From: Oreocharis arfaki
Lineage: Eukaryota; Chordata; Aves; Passeriformes; Paramythiidae
NCBI GenBank assembly: GCA_013398015.1
Contig: VZRR01009800.1
Span: forward strand, 62,001 to 126,000
Length of the DNA stretch: 64,000 nt
Direction of reading: 5' to 3'
The notes below the pieces were generated by a model, which had not been told where the DNA came from, ran no database searches, and saw nothing but the letters and a program-made list of their open reading frames with translations. Of the stretch, positions 35,321 to 48,600 are shown one piece after another. The position numbers were made by a program, and so were the translations under genes. How positions within the stretch are numbered: the first letter of the stretch is position 1; every line of letters starts with the position of its first letter.

Positions 35321-36124
35321 AAACAAACACTGCCTCCTTTCCTGTTTAACACCATCTGCCACCCAACCCAATTTCCCTGCCCCCACCCCTTCCCAAAAAT
35401 GACAGCCAGAGACGACTCTAAAAAGCAGCTGCTAAGCCAAACCGTGCTCTTTTGTGCTCAGTTTTGAGAGGTGCTGGCAAGGAGTCTGCGGTCCCACGCA
35501 CGGCACACACCTCGCTGCACGCTCGAGGCTGAGCAGCCGACTGGGATGAGGATTTATTTATTTCTTTGCTGCAGACACAAACTAGCTCAATGTGGGTTTG
35601 CTTTCGGTCTCTTCCACTGCGTGGCCTTCCCGACCTCGCTGCTCTGTGGTGGGAGCTGGTGTGGTCATGGGAATGGAAGGAAGAAGGGACTGCACTCCCC
35701 ATCTCCATCAGCAGATTAGCTCAGCTTTTCCTTTCACGGGTCCTTGTATCCTTCTCTAAGAGCACTCGTAGGACTCCAAACCTGGGCTGATCGGGTTAAG
35801 GCACGTATCTGGCACCCACGCAATCACAAATATTTGTTGACTGATGTGCCTCCAGGGAGCAGATAAAAGTCTTCCAGACTAGCCCGGTTTTTCTCATATG
35901 CTCTCCTTGAAACAAAGAAAAGGGAGTAAAAGGAAATAACTTCATATAACCAAGGAACAAGTTTACCCAAAAAGGATCAGGCTCCTCAGGGTTTCGATGA
36001 AGGTGGGGGAAAAAAGAATTCCTTGAGCAAAGAGACTGTTTGGCTGAAGAAAACCAAACACTGCTTACAGCACTGCAGGTGGGAACCTGCTGCCTTGTTT
36101 ATCACAGAGCTGCAGAAAAGAGAC
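35321..36124. other. Downstream flank of the CpG island
   Basis: CpG density falls off after 35320, with a minor cluster at 35490-35540. No exon, polyadenylation structure or repeat can be assigned. Confidence 0.5.
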
Positions 36125-36157
36125 AATGAGGGCATTGCATTCCATAATGCCCTCGTT
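36125..36157. other. Imperfect inverted repeat, 12-bp arms
   Basis: AATGAGGGCATT (36125-36136) pairs with AATGCCCTCGTT (36146-36157) at 11 of 12 positions, the odd one being a G opposite T that could form a wobble in RNA. The spacer is 9 nt. Confidence 0.5.
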
Positions 36158-36190
36158 AAGATATTGATGCTTCTGTGGCATCTATCCCTC

Positions 36191-36248
36191 CATTGCATTA
36201 ACAACCAAGATGATTAACTGGAGTTCATATGCATTGCATTAAAAACCA
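36191..36248. repeat. Spaced direct repeat, 17-bp unit
   Basis: CATTGCATTAACAACCA (36191-36207) recurs as CATTGCATTAAAAACCA (36232-36248), one mismatch, start-to-start distance 41 bp. A further ATTGCATT lies in the preceding hairpin. Confidence 0.8.
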
Positions 36249-36498
36249 GAGGCTCTTTCATGTCACTTATTTTATACCTGTTCCCCATGGCACCCATGTC
36301 CTCTCCTTCACATGGCAGAGGTGTCCCCTCTTAACAGACAAGGAATTGAGAAGGTTCCTTCACCCTGGGCCCAGGTGGTGCACACGTGTCTCATGGCCTC
36401 AGCTCCTTTATTCAAGAAGGGCCAAAGCCCCAGTATTTAAATATCACCTGGTGGACACACTGTTGTGATATGATCTTAAGCCTCAGACACCACTTGGA

Positions 36499-36606
36499 AT
36501 CAGAATCATCAGATGGTTTGGGTCGGAAGAGACTTTAAAGATCATCTCATTTCAACCCCCTGCCATTGGCAGGGACACCTTCCACTAAACCACGTTGCTC
36601 CAAGCA
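36499..36606 (-). mobile_element. CR1 LINE 3' fragment
   Basis: GAATCATCAGATGGTTTGGG is followed by TCGGAAGAGACTTTAAAGAT, then CAGGGACACCTTCCACTAAA and CCACGTTGCTCCAAGCAAC. This is the antisense of the CR1 3' end; the terminus is near 36499 on the minus strand. Confidence 0.95.
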
Positions 36607-39600
36607 ACAAAATTTTTAAATCACTAGAGACCAATCCTACATGTTGAGCATCCCAGTGATACTGGGGAGGGGCAGGAGGAGAGGGTTCCTTGGAAGAAAC
36701 CACGCTGATGGACTTTTCAGGTCCTCATCACCTTAGAAAATATTTTAGACAAAAAATACTCAATGCATTTGATACAATTCTTGGTCTCTGAGTGTAAAAC
36801 AGTGTGCACTGTGCATAGAGCATGTGATGTGTCCAAGCTACCCCTTCCCTGGGCTGGGCTAGGAGATGTCTTCTCTTTTTTGAGTGACTCTATCTCTGCA
36901 GTACCTCTTGTTGGTAGAGGGAGGATGTCTACATTAGCCTTCACCTTACAGACTATTTCTTTTTTCGGGTGCACTGGCCTGCCTTTTTTCCATGGAGGAA
37001 TGCTTTTAATAGGCTATGATCTGCAGAAAAATAAAGTACTTCCCATCTAGACAGTGGTGAATATGTTTTATTCCCAGCACAACAACTTAGCTTTCTTTTA
37101 TCAGCTAATTTAGTCTTTTCTGCCCTAGTCACTGACCTGAAGATGAAGCCATCTGTCCACCCTCCAGTAGCCTTCATGTTATGTACCAAAATGTCACAGG
37201 ATGTGGCACTGATGATCTTTAAGACGGTCCAAATGGAAAGCACTTGCTGTGACCTCAAGGCTTTCTAGATTTCTCATGATCCTCTCTGACTTTTTCCACT
37301 GGTACCAAGTCACCTCAGGTTTTCATGTGATGACTCTAAAGGAATTTAAATATTTGAGAGCAGCTATCATAGTCATTTTTTTAAACTATGTTTCATAAGT
37401 TAGTTGCCTCTGAGGTGGCTGGCCTATTTAAAGGCCACAAGTGAACACCGTAAGGTAAATCCTCTCCCTGCCCACCAGCTACTCCAGGTACTACACTTTG
37501 GATCTTGCAACACTTCTGGTTTCACAAGAGAAGACACTTGGTTATGAAGTCATGCTGTCCCCAGTTACTGAAATAACTTCTCTTGCACTGGAGGCCACCA
37601 CCTATTCTTGCTGTAAAACACAGGCTCCCTTTCAGTGAAGTTTCTTTTGCTCTTTGATGCTCTCTGAGACTTCCCATTGCCTATTTTGTTCTCCTGGTAA
37701 TCAGATTCTCACTGTGTTCATCTATCTCTGTCTGCATAGATTGCTGCTGTGCACCCACTCCACTAAGCTTTCCACCCCTTGCCCTGCCCTGGCAGCCCAT
37801 GTCCGGGGGATGGGATGCTTGGTTCTTCCAGAGACTTGATTCCATGTGGCTCCGTGCTCAGTTCCTGCAGAGGAAACTTTTTTTCCTGATTCAAACACAG
37901 GGACTCAAAGTGCAATCCAGGCAGATAACAACAGCTGTGAATGATGCACTCCTTCACCACTCCTCCTCAGTCCTCCCTCCAAGGGCATGGAGAGCTAACC
38001 CTACCAGCAGCTATTTCATGGCATGAGCCCATCCTCTCCATAAATCCCTATTATTCTCCCTTCTAGATGTCCTAACCCTTTGTATGCACCTGCATGTATT
38101 TTCACAGAGAAATAGTGTATCTGCAAGATCTATTTGACATTCCCCTTTTAATTCTTGAGAACAATATCTGTCTGACAGGTTCTGGGTTTGGCCTAGGCAT
38201 TTAGGACAAATCCATATTTTATCTCTGCGCTTGTGTTTTAGAGAAACAAACCACAAGTCTGTTACCAGAAGGAGTCCTCCAAAGCAAGCCCACATATCAG
38301 TGTGGCACTCAGCAGTGGGTTCAGTCGTCTTCTGGCCTTTTGGGTATAAATTCATTGACGGGTGTTGGATGTGCTTCTGTGGAAACTGACGGGCAGTTCA
38401 ACCCTACATTTACGCTGTAAAGTCCACCATTGCCTTTTAGAAAGCAGATATTTCTTGCATCTTCTGCCTCCTCAAAATGAAACCCTCCCCTTGCTGCCTT
38501 CCTTTACCTCTGGATGAAATAGGGGATGTCAGAGGTTGTTTCTGAAAGCTGCCATTGCTTTTTTTGTCTGTGCATCCCATCTTGAGGCATAAATGACTCT
38601 GGGCTAGCTCATACGCAAATTTTGCTACAAAACAAGCTGTTCTTTCATTGAATTTTTCCATTTTATGGTTGGTCAGCTCAGTTGATTTGGGTATTTATAA
38701 ATACCCATCTTTTCAGCCTTTCAGTTTCCTCCATTGCTGCTGCCGACAGTGCTGTTCTGGGCCAGGTGAGGACCTTCTCCACCAGCAATCAGCGATGGTT
38801 TATGGCACTCGAAACGATGAAATTCCATCTGTCTCACAGCAGATCCCTCAGGAGGTTGCTAATCAAACAACATTCAATTAGCCCCTCCAGCTCTGCCACG
38901 TATTCAGCTACATCATCTCCTCATCCTATGAAACTCAAAGGAGACGACCAAATTGCTTGGCTGTGGTGCACAATGCTCTGTTACATCTTCTGCAGCTTTC
39001 CCAAGCATTTATCCTCTCTTTTCTGAGGTTGTATCAAACTCCTCAAAGGTGAGTAGGTTTAATTGCTGCAGAAATCGATTTTGCTTAGTGCCTGTTGGTT
39101 CTTATCTATAATCTGTTCTGAAAGAAAATAGCGGCCCTACTACCCACTATATTGCTTGCAGTCCTCGTTTTCTTCCTTAAGGACTTCTACTTGTCCAAGA
39201 AGTTTTCAGTTCCTGTTGTTTTGGTTTTTTTTTACAAAGGACTTCTCTGGCCACAGCAAACTCTTTGCTCAAACTGGGAACCTGTTGCTTTGCTTAACCT
39301 GTTGCTTTGTTTTGTTTAACGGCTCTGTGAACTTCTGCTCACAAAACTAAGGGAAATAGGGCTAGATACCAAAAGCACCAAGCAGCTATGCTTAAACCCT
39401 TTTACCTTCATTAACATAACCTCCACTATTGTCTCCAGAGATCTATCACGGTGATTTTAGTAGAGAGACTCAGAAATGTGTGGAGGTGGGATTGAGTCCT
39501 TTAGCAGCACTAGGGCAGAGGGACATCGATTTTGGGGAGCTACAGTCACACTCTGCCTGAGTAATGGACAGATGTACATCTGTTATTTAGGATGTCAATT

Positions 39601-42600
39601 GAATGTCATCTAGGGTCATTTGGTTTGAATTAGCAAAAGAGACATTCGTCTGAATTGCGGTAATTGATGAGGGCTGAAAAGCCACGATAAGATCTGGAGT
39701 TAGAAGATATAACCTAGGCTCTTCCCCACAGCTGTGCTGGGTTTTAATAGGACTTTTTCAAACCTGTTAAGTGAACACGATGGAGCCAACACAATGGAGA
39801 GATATGTCCTTCCCACCCATCCAGAAAAACCCTACAAAAACCTGGCTAACAACAGACTTTGCATGCAGACGTTTAAACAGAGTATTTCCAAACCTGGAGA
39901 AAAAGGTCAGAACACCCCCAGACACTTGGGGCTATCTTTTATTTTATGCAAGCCTGTTATGAGACCATCACTGGTCTCAGGGAACGACCTTCCGTAACCT
40001 ACATGCTGGGTTTGGTTTGGAAGCAATGTCCCTTGAAAGGAGCTTCACAAGCATCTTTCCTGTCTTGCATGAAGTAGCTGCAATGGCGTGGCTCTGGCTG
40101 GCAGCAGGAGGTGGGCAAATTGGATTGCATGTCACAGAAGACACCTGATCTTCAGCAGGGGCTTATCTTGTGTTGCACATCACTATCAATAAGAGAAAAT
40201 ATCAGGAAATATTCTGGACTGTGTGCCTTGTCTAGACAGCAGACTACTCTTAAAGGTTTGGAGGGTAAAATATGGTGTTGGAGTGCCTTTTTGGTACAGC
40301 CCCTGTTTTTAATGGCAGACAAGGATGGACAGATCTAATGAAGTGTGGAAATGGGATCAGGCAGAGCAGGGTCCATCCCACTCCCCTGCTGAGGGCTTCC
40401 ATGCTCTTGATCAATGACATATGTTCTCTGTGGCCCAGGATGACATGGAAAACACGGACATGATATTTCCCTCCTCCAATGCCTTCCTTTCATGTTCAGC
40501 TTTAAGCACATTAGGCAGTGGTCCACTTCTTACCCTGTTTTTGCTGTGCTGCCATCACTGCAGAGCCTTGTCTCACTTCAGCTGTCTAGAAATGACCATA
40601 GTGCAAATATTAAGTAGCACTGACCACTGAAACCCTGCTTCCATCTTATTTCCTTAGATGTCAGCAAATAATGTCATGGCATCAGGGATGATTCACCACA
40701 GCCCGACATAACAGCAGTGACACAACATGCTGAAACCAAGACATGACAAAAATTCCAGGCATACACATATCCACCCCTGACCCGCTTTGCAGCTGGCAGG
40801 GAGAGACAGGAGTAGACCCTGTGAAGCACATCACACTTTGCAGGAGTTTCATGGCTTCCAACAGGTGAACCAGCTGAACCTGCAGCTTGGACGGGTTTTG
40901 CCTTCATCATTAAACTGCTCTGAGGAAGAGAACAGCACCAGACATCAGGTTGTTAGAAGGAGATATGAAGCTTTATTTCTAGGTCATCATTTCCAACTGA
41001 GTCTTGTGTAGCTCACTAGTAAGTAAGAGCCATTGTCACTTGACTTCCACTGTGAATTGAACAGCAGTAGACTTTGCCACCACCAGAGAGGCTTGATGGC
41101 TGAGGGAGAATGGCAGGGCAGGACTTACAGGCCCAGGTGCATCCATACTGAGGTGGTGATGGCTAATCTGCTCTTGGTGCTACCAAGAGCTACACAAAAA
41201 CAGACTTAGAGCTCAGTAATTCCTGTTTCAGATCTGTCTTGTCCTTTGCCCAGGTTGTCTCTGATGTGTGTGCACCCACAGGGGTGAGGAGCCAGGTTCT
41301 CAGCATCCCCACCTCCTTCCAGGCAGCCTGTGCTGCTGCCAGCAATAGCATCCCCCCTGCTGCTGAGGCTATTTTTCTTCTGCAGATCAATAGAGAACTT
41401 CAGCTCTGTCTCATCCCAACTGCACTAAATAAGTGGCACTTCAAAAGCACAATGACAGCTTCCTAAAATACTCCAAGACAGATAGTCAGGGAAAGCCCCA
41501 TGGGTTAGACTGGGGTGGGGCAGAGGAATGACGCATAGCCAAAACACTAAACTTTCCTCAAGGCTGACCTGCCCCTGCCCCAGCCCCAGCAATGAGTTTT
41601 CCTCTGCCAGAGGGTTGTAGCCTTTGCCATGTGCAAGGTGCAAGCAAGCAGTCAAGGGAGAATTTTGTTTCTCGTCCCCTAAGTCGGCACCTCAAAAGCT
41701 GAAGGTAAGTCCTTGTGCATGCAGCAGGCAGGAAAGAAGTCTCTCCGACAGCCTTGCATCTGGAAAGCCTCTGCCAAACACAGACTTTCTGTCACAGAGA
41801 GCTCCTCCTTGAAAAGAAATGTGCCCATGACCATTTTGGAGCAATCTGACCTTTTTCATGGAGATATATGCCTCCCTGTCAATGGCTCATAAATGGATGA
41901 ACAGCTCAGCTCTTTTTAATAGAGTTAGGCACCGGGTAATAATAGACTTGTGCAGCTCTCTCTCTTTGCTTAATTCATCTTTCTACAAATCATTAACATT
42001 GTTGGAATAACTGCTATCGTTAGCTCGGATTCCTCCTCGCCGCTGCCGACGGCAGCATTGTGGTGAGCAGCTCGTGGAAAATGGGGTTTCCCACTCCTGT
42101 TTGCACAACAGAGACTCAGGGCAGGGCCTTTCATCCTCCTGTCAAAAGAGGAAAGGTGCTGAATAAAGCAGATGGAACTCCTTTCCTCCTCCACCAAAGA
42201 GCAGATCACAGGGATAAGAGGAGACAGAGCGTGGGTTTCAGCTGAGGCTCTCAGTGCAGAGGTTGTAGCCCGAACCCAGCACAGGTAAAAGCCATGCAAG
42301 CCTCTCCTACATCTTCTAACTCATGCAGATGATCCTGTGGTCTCCACACACAAGCAAATGATGCCTTCCTGCTGCCACAGTTCTTGTGAGGATGATGCTC
42401 AACAACCAATAATGGTATAATTTCTCTGCTTGCTCTTATTTTCATAGTTTCTCAGCCAAGACCCAAGAGCTTACAGGCTTCAGGGTACTGCATAGCCACA
42501 GCAGTGATGTCCCTGTACAGCATCTAGCAGGTTTAATGCCAGGGTGATATTCCTTTTGAAGTGTTGGCAGCTGCTGGAAGCTGAACAGAGCCTCGCTGCT

Positions 42601-45600
42601 GTGTGGCCTGGTGAATCCAGCACTGGTCTGAGCTAAATTCACAGCGGGCATAGCCTGGTGCTGGATCAAAGTAGCCTGTTCCTGGCACTGGTCTGGGCAA
42701 CCTGCCTGCCTGCATGGTGGAGGGAGCTCTGCTTGTTGCTGCTGCCAGCCACAGGGACATCGTGGAGAAGGACGCAAAAACCTCTGGGTGCATTTCTTGG
42801 CATGTGCTTTGGTTCGTCAGCAAAACGACCCAAAGCCCAATCCTGTGCTTCATCAGTCCCCGAATCACTAAATAAGTCCATAGCAGTGGATGGGGCTCAG
42901 CCCTCAAGAGCTCTGGGCCTGATCCCGCGGTTGGAATCTGCACATGTATCTGATTAGCATTGTGGGATCATCCTTTAATTAAATTTACTGTGTTTGGTTT
43001 ATGAGCACAGCGGTCTGGACTCGATGACAGCAGTACACAGGATGGGGTCCGTGGCTATTTATGTGTGTCGGGGCGCGATGCACGCTCTCTTTTCATGTGC
43101 ACAGCCCTAAATGATATCCCTGGGATTGCACATGTGCAACCGAGAACAGCAATTGGCCTGGGCTCGGCAGTGTTGTGTGACTCTTCCAGTAATCTGAAAT
43201 GGTCATTTCCTAGCAGTCTGTTTGTTTCTGTGTCAAGGGAAATAATCTAATTTGAGCACTGTAAAATTTACAATTATTGTGCAACAATTTTAACGAGGCA
43301 GAGTAGAGGGGGGGATAGCAGGAGAACATTGGAATAAATTGATGTGGTGTGAAGGTGAAAGCAAGGCAAAGCTTCTCCCCAGAAACCAAAATCTACCACT
43401 CCCTTAACAGTGCTGCCATCTGCAATTAATGAAGGCTCACGAGTGAACCCAGTCCTCCCATATTCCGTGAATGGAGTGATGCAGAGATGAGAGACCTGCA
43501 AAGCACGTGGTTTAAAGCCATCCACATCCTCACAAAGCAAGCCGAGCTGGAGTTTGCTGCTCTGACACAACTTTTTCCAGTAAAGTGTCAGGGCCAGATT
43601 ATGTGTGCTATCAAACCTGCTCAGACCACTGGGAGTCGAAGCATCCTAGGCCAGGTTTGTGCACATTGTGTTCTCTTATAAAAGATCTCTGTGGTGAGTC
43701 CTGTCTCTCCTGCATTCAGCTCATCCCAGTATTGCAAACTTTCAGTGCAGTGGTTCCAGTTTGGCCATGGTGCAGGATTGAGGCCGTGTTCAGGTCTGTA
43801 CTGGGATTGACTCAGAGAGCAGAACCTACCCAGCCATTAGCACCAACTGGTGCAAGGCATAGTCCTTGGACAGAGGATCGTAGGGGCTTCCCTGGTCGCA
43901 GTGTAAATGGATACCTGCCAGATATTGCTCACAGGCAAGCATCCAAGGATCTAGACAAGATTTTGACTCTGTGTTCACAAAGTTCTACTCTGCTCATTGC
44001 TTCATGTGCACAAAGCCAGGCAGACCTGTTGTGTTTAGTTGAAGGAGAGAAACTGCTATGGAGGTGGGAGCACAGCCCAAAAGGCCTGCTGTGCTCCTTT
44101 GCGGTAGAAAGCCAACCTGCAGAACCCTCTGGTATGGGGTAGCACGACAGACCCACCTCAGTGAATAGTCCTTGTGACAGGCAGCTGGGATGGGAAGAGA
44201 ATGGACTGCTGTGTCCTTGGCAAGACGGGAAAACCTCACTGTCAGGGGACTTGGCTGGTGCTTCTTGCTGCTGTTGTGTGCAGTGAAAGCACTGCAGAGA
44301 GGGTGACTTGCACCAGTGCCTCCCAGAGTTTTGAGGGAGCCAATACTGTGGCACTTGGTCCTATTTTCCTCTGAGAAGGAGTTTTGCTGGCTGTGTTTCT
44401 AAGAGAAGAGCTCTACATTCTTTGTCATCACTGAACCACAGTTACACATGTACCATGTGGGCAAAGACCACGAGCACCGACCAAGAGATCCCAGGGTAAG
44501 TTCTCTGGGGTTTCGTTGCTGTTGACAGGATGGTGAAGGAGAGGATGGGGCTGCCTGCACAGGGTATTGAATGGTTCTGCTCATGTTTCCCTCATAACAC
44601 TGTGCTCGTAACAATGGGCAGAGTCTCCTCTCTGTTTTGGCATTGCCCATATCTTACAAACAACTTGACCAAGTGCGTCTTTCTCTAATCACACAAATCA
44701 ATCCCTCTCCACTGCCCGGGCTGTGCTCATGGTGGCCATTACCCCATTCCTCCAGTCCCCCTCTGGTGTCAGACAAAAAGGGAACCACATCTCGACCACA
44801 ACTGGGGTTTGTGTCTTGTTTGAAGCACTCCCCAAGAGGACACTTCATGCTTCTGTCTGAGCCGCTTTATTTCCATCACAAAAGCAGCACTCCAGCTAAT
44901 GCACAGCGAGAGCCCTAGAGGGGAGTTCTTCAGGAGGTAAGAGCCAATATGCAAAGTGGTTAATGAGCTTGTCACAGGCAGCAGTGCCTTGAGTTACCAC
45001 TACCAGAAGAGGCTAGAGCCAAGCAAACAGTCCTCTCCTCCAGCACCTTCAAGCCTCTCTCTGCCTCAGGACCAGGAGCATTGAGAGCAGGCAGGACCGA
45101 AGGGAAAATTACATCTCATAAGCCAGAGGCAAGCTAGATCATTGAAATAAGTGTCCCTAATGCTCAGGGGCAGAAGTAGGAGAAAAAGCCCGGACATGTT
45201 ACACATCCCTCTGCAAGTTCAAGCCACTCACATTGGTGCTCATGGAGTCTCTTCCAAAGCATCTGGAATGAAGAAAACAAGCCCCAAAGAACAGGAAAAT
45301 GAGGCTGTAAAAGATAAAAATCAGCTTTGGGAGAAGGAGGAGGTGGAGAACCAGAAACAGCTCTTCCATTCCTCCTTTGGGCAGTCTAGGTTAGGGTAAC
45401 ACTATTCCCTTAATAGTAGCAGGTCGGCAAGTACTGTACAACTTTTAATAGATATCACATAGCTCACAGGATAAATTCAAAATTGTGCAGGAGAGTGGTG
45501 CTTGGCACCATGGGTAATCCAGCAGTGCTGCACCAAGGAAACAACAGCATCTTGACCAAGGCTGAGAGGTCAGAAGGATGCGGAAAAGGGAAAAGCCATT

Positions 45601-48600
45601 TAAACAGACCTCAGATTATCCAGGTGTGCCACAGACTTAATTAAGGCACAGATTTTGGAACTGAGTGCAGCAGAACAGAAAGACAAACCTGTCAGGGCAC
45701 TAGGCAAAGCCTGACCAAGGAAACTGAGGTGCGAACATGGTAGGAGACTTGTCATCTTCTGGCTGCCACAAGGCTCTTCAGCTGTCCCCTCCAATACCTG
45801 GTGGTGGCCACTGGCTGCTGTCCTAGGCTGGTAGAGCCTCTTTTCACCAGAATTTCCCCATGAGGGTCAGTGCATTATAAACCACAACAACAAAATGAGA
45901 CAGTGCCACTGGGGATGGGCACAAGGGGCCATGAACCAGAGGTCAAGTGTCACTTTGAAGAAGAAGCCTGGAAAGCAGGTCTGGTCTATGGGTTCATGTT
46001 TTCATTACTCTGTAGTGTTACAACACTGAGACAAATCATCTGTCAGCCCAAAGAAGTGCATGATCTTGAGATAAAATAGATACAGGAACAGGAGGCTCTT
46101 GACATTTGCAATATGCATTTCCATAAAGAAAACAAACACTAAAAGAAAGGAAAATACAAAATACAAAGCAATCATCTCACCGGCTCCAAGTACTGGGGGA
46201 AAATGAAAGGGAAAATTTACACCCAAGCTACTTAGAGTGTGATGAAAATGCAAAATTCAAACAAGGCTCTTTTTCCTCACTTCAAAATCCACAGGGTCTC
46301 TTGATCCAGGTCAGCATTCCTCCGCTTTACACACTCAACCTGATCATTCCCCTGGTGGTTACAACACAGGGATGAACTGCAAGAGCTTCTGTTGCAGCAG
46401 CATGAGTAGATACACCGTGTACCTCCATCTTTCCTCATTTGCTTCCCTTCATAAGTAGCTATAGCCCAGGAAACAGTTGCTGCTCAAAAGGTGTGAGAGG
46501 ATGGATCTTGACCTTTCGATGTTTTTAATGTACAATGAGACTAAATCAAGGACCCCATCAGGACCACGCTAATTTCAACACATTATTCTTTTCAGGCCTT
46601 CAGTCTCCTTCCCCACAGAAATGATAAGTCAAGGAAACATGTAAGAGATGGACTTGAGGCAAGGAACAAGGACAGGAAAAATCATGCTAATTTAATTTAC
46701 TTGCTTAATTACATTTCATATCTCATTTATTTGAGATATACAGATGAGCGAAATTCATACGGACACAGATATTGAAAAGCCAAAAATAAAGCCATGAGCA
46801 GTTTTGTCTTTGAGTTGTGCAGAAAATGAAAGTGAGAAAAGGAGAGAGAGAATGTGTTAGCTAGCAGATGCTGCAAGGGGACAGGGAAAATACAGTTTGT
46901 TCTTCCTGTAATGTCTCTGACCTCATCTTTCCCTTTTACACACTATTCCATAATTATTTTTGTCTTCTTGGTTCTATCGCTATGTTTTCCCATTCTTGTT
47001 TTTGTTTTGCTCCAGAATCCAGCCTTCTCTGAGAGGATGTTCCCTGGGCCACATTCTTCTGGTATTCATTGAAATACTTCTAGTGGATGACCAAAGGGGA
47101 TTATAAATGACTTTGAGTTACTCAATCTACAACTCAAATTCATCAAAAGTAGAGTTTCTCTGGCTGATACATGTGATCCTAAGAAAAAGTTCGAACAAGC
47201 AGGATTTCCTAACTTTAATTCTTGAAATAAATGGTACAAAAACCCCCAGAGATCTGCCAGTTCTGTGCCACCCAGAGCTTCAAATCCTAATTTTATTGCT
47301 GTGTTGTAATTCAAGAGCAGCTGGGAACAGTTGAGAATCTGGGCCTCTATCTTCACACATCCAAATCTGTCTTTAAATCTCACTTCTTCAAACAACCTCT
47401 TCTTACTTTTTTCAGCACTGACAAGTTCCAGGTGCCCCCATACTCTTCTCCAATGTCTGCTTATCATCTTAAGTGTTGTTCTTACTTAGGAAATGGACTA
47501 GTCCTCATTTACAGCCACATACAGCTATAAACATGACCATAAAATTATATTTTTCAAACTATCAGCCAGTGGTCAGATGTGAAGCTTCAAAGATGTAGAC
47601 TGGCACATTATTTCAGCTCCATGAAGTCCTGCGCTCTTGCAGAACCACAAAATTGTCACCTGAAGGAGTCTCCAGTGCTCACAACTGTTAAGAAAAGCCT
47701 GGATAAAGCAGTGGCAGGTTCACCCAGGGTCATAAGCCTGGACAAGCAGATAACAGCTTGCCTAAAACCTCATAAGGCCTTCTGTCCCTCCTCTGCCACC
47801 AATGACGCAAAGCCTCTCATGCTTGACAAGAGAGGTACAGCCTTCCTGCCTTCCATTACCTCCTCACTTTCACAGATCACATCTCCGTGTTTTCTTCATC
47901 CCCACATATGAATCCTGTGATCAGCATCCACACTTGATCTACCAACAAGAAAAATAGACCTTTAAATCATTCAGGCCTAGTCTGGGGCACTTCTTGGTCT
48001 GATTGTGAGTGTAAGAGAGTTCAGATGCATGGACATGAGCTGTGAGATGCCAGTGGCTCTAGCACCAGAGCACAGGCCCTGGCCTGCTTTATTTATAAGC
48101 ACAGATGTAAGCATTATGTCTTTAGTCATAGTGTTTTTTGCTTCTCTGCATCTCAACCAGTCCCATCCAAAATTCTTCATCAGTGTTCCAGCTCCCAGCA
48201 ATGCCTTACACTGAGACAAGTCACACTTGATGTAGCCTCAAAATTCAGGAAGCAAAAGTAGCACATTATTACCGAGTTATTGAAGAAAATAAGTCAACAA
48301 ATGAAAGAATTAGCTCACAGGAATCATCTCAGATCAGCATGTGATCACAGTTCTCAAGGAAGTGAGCAACAAATTGTAAATCATCGTCTTTGACTTGGGC
48401 TACCACTGTTTGCTCCAGTCATCACTTAACAGCCATCTGAGAGATCCGTGTCCAAAGCCTGGTGGGAGAGATTCAGCTGACCCAGTGCTTGCATGGGACT
48501 GTGAATGTCTCCACCGGAGCTGAACAACCTGACTCTGTATCCACGCAGAGAAGCAGACCCTTGTGTTGTGCAGTTCAGCTCATCCTAAACCACACAGCTC

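Noticed and set aside
47260..47420. Possible L2-type C-terminal phrase (VFKSHFF) on the plus strand
   Set aside because: Only one short block matches and no second conserved block is seen nearby, so it does not reach the standard used for the relic at 7834.
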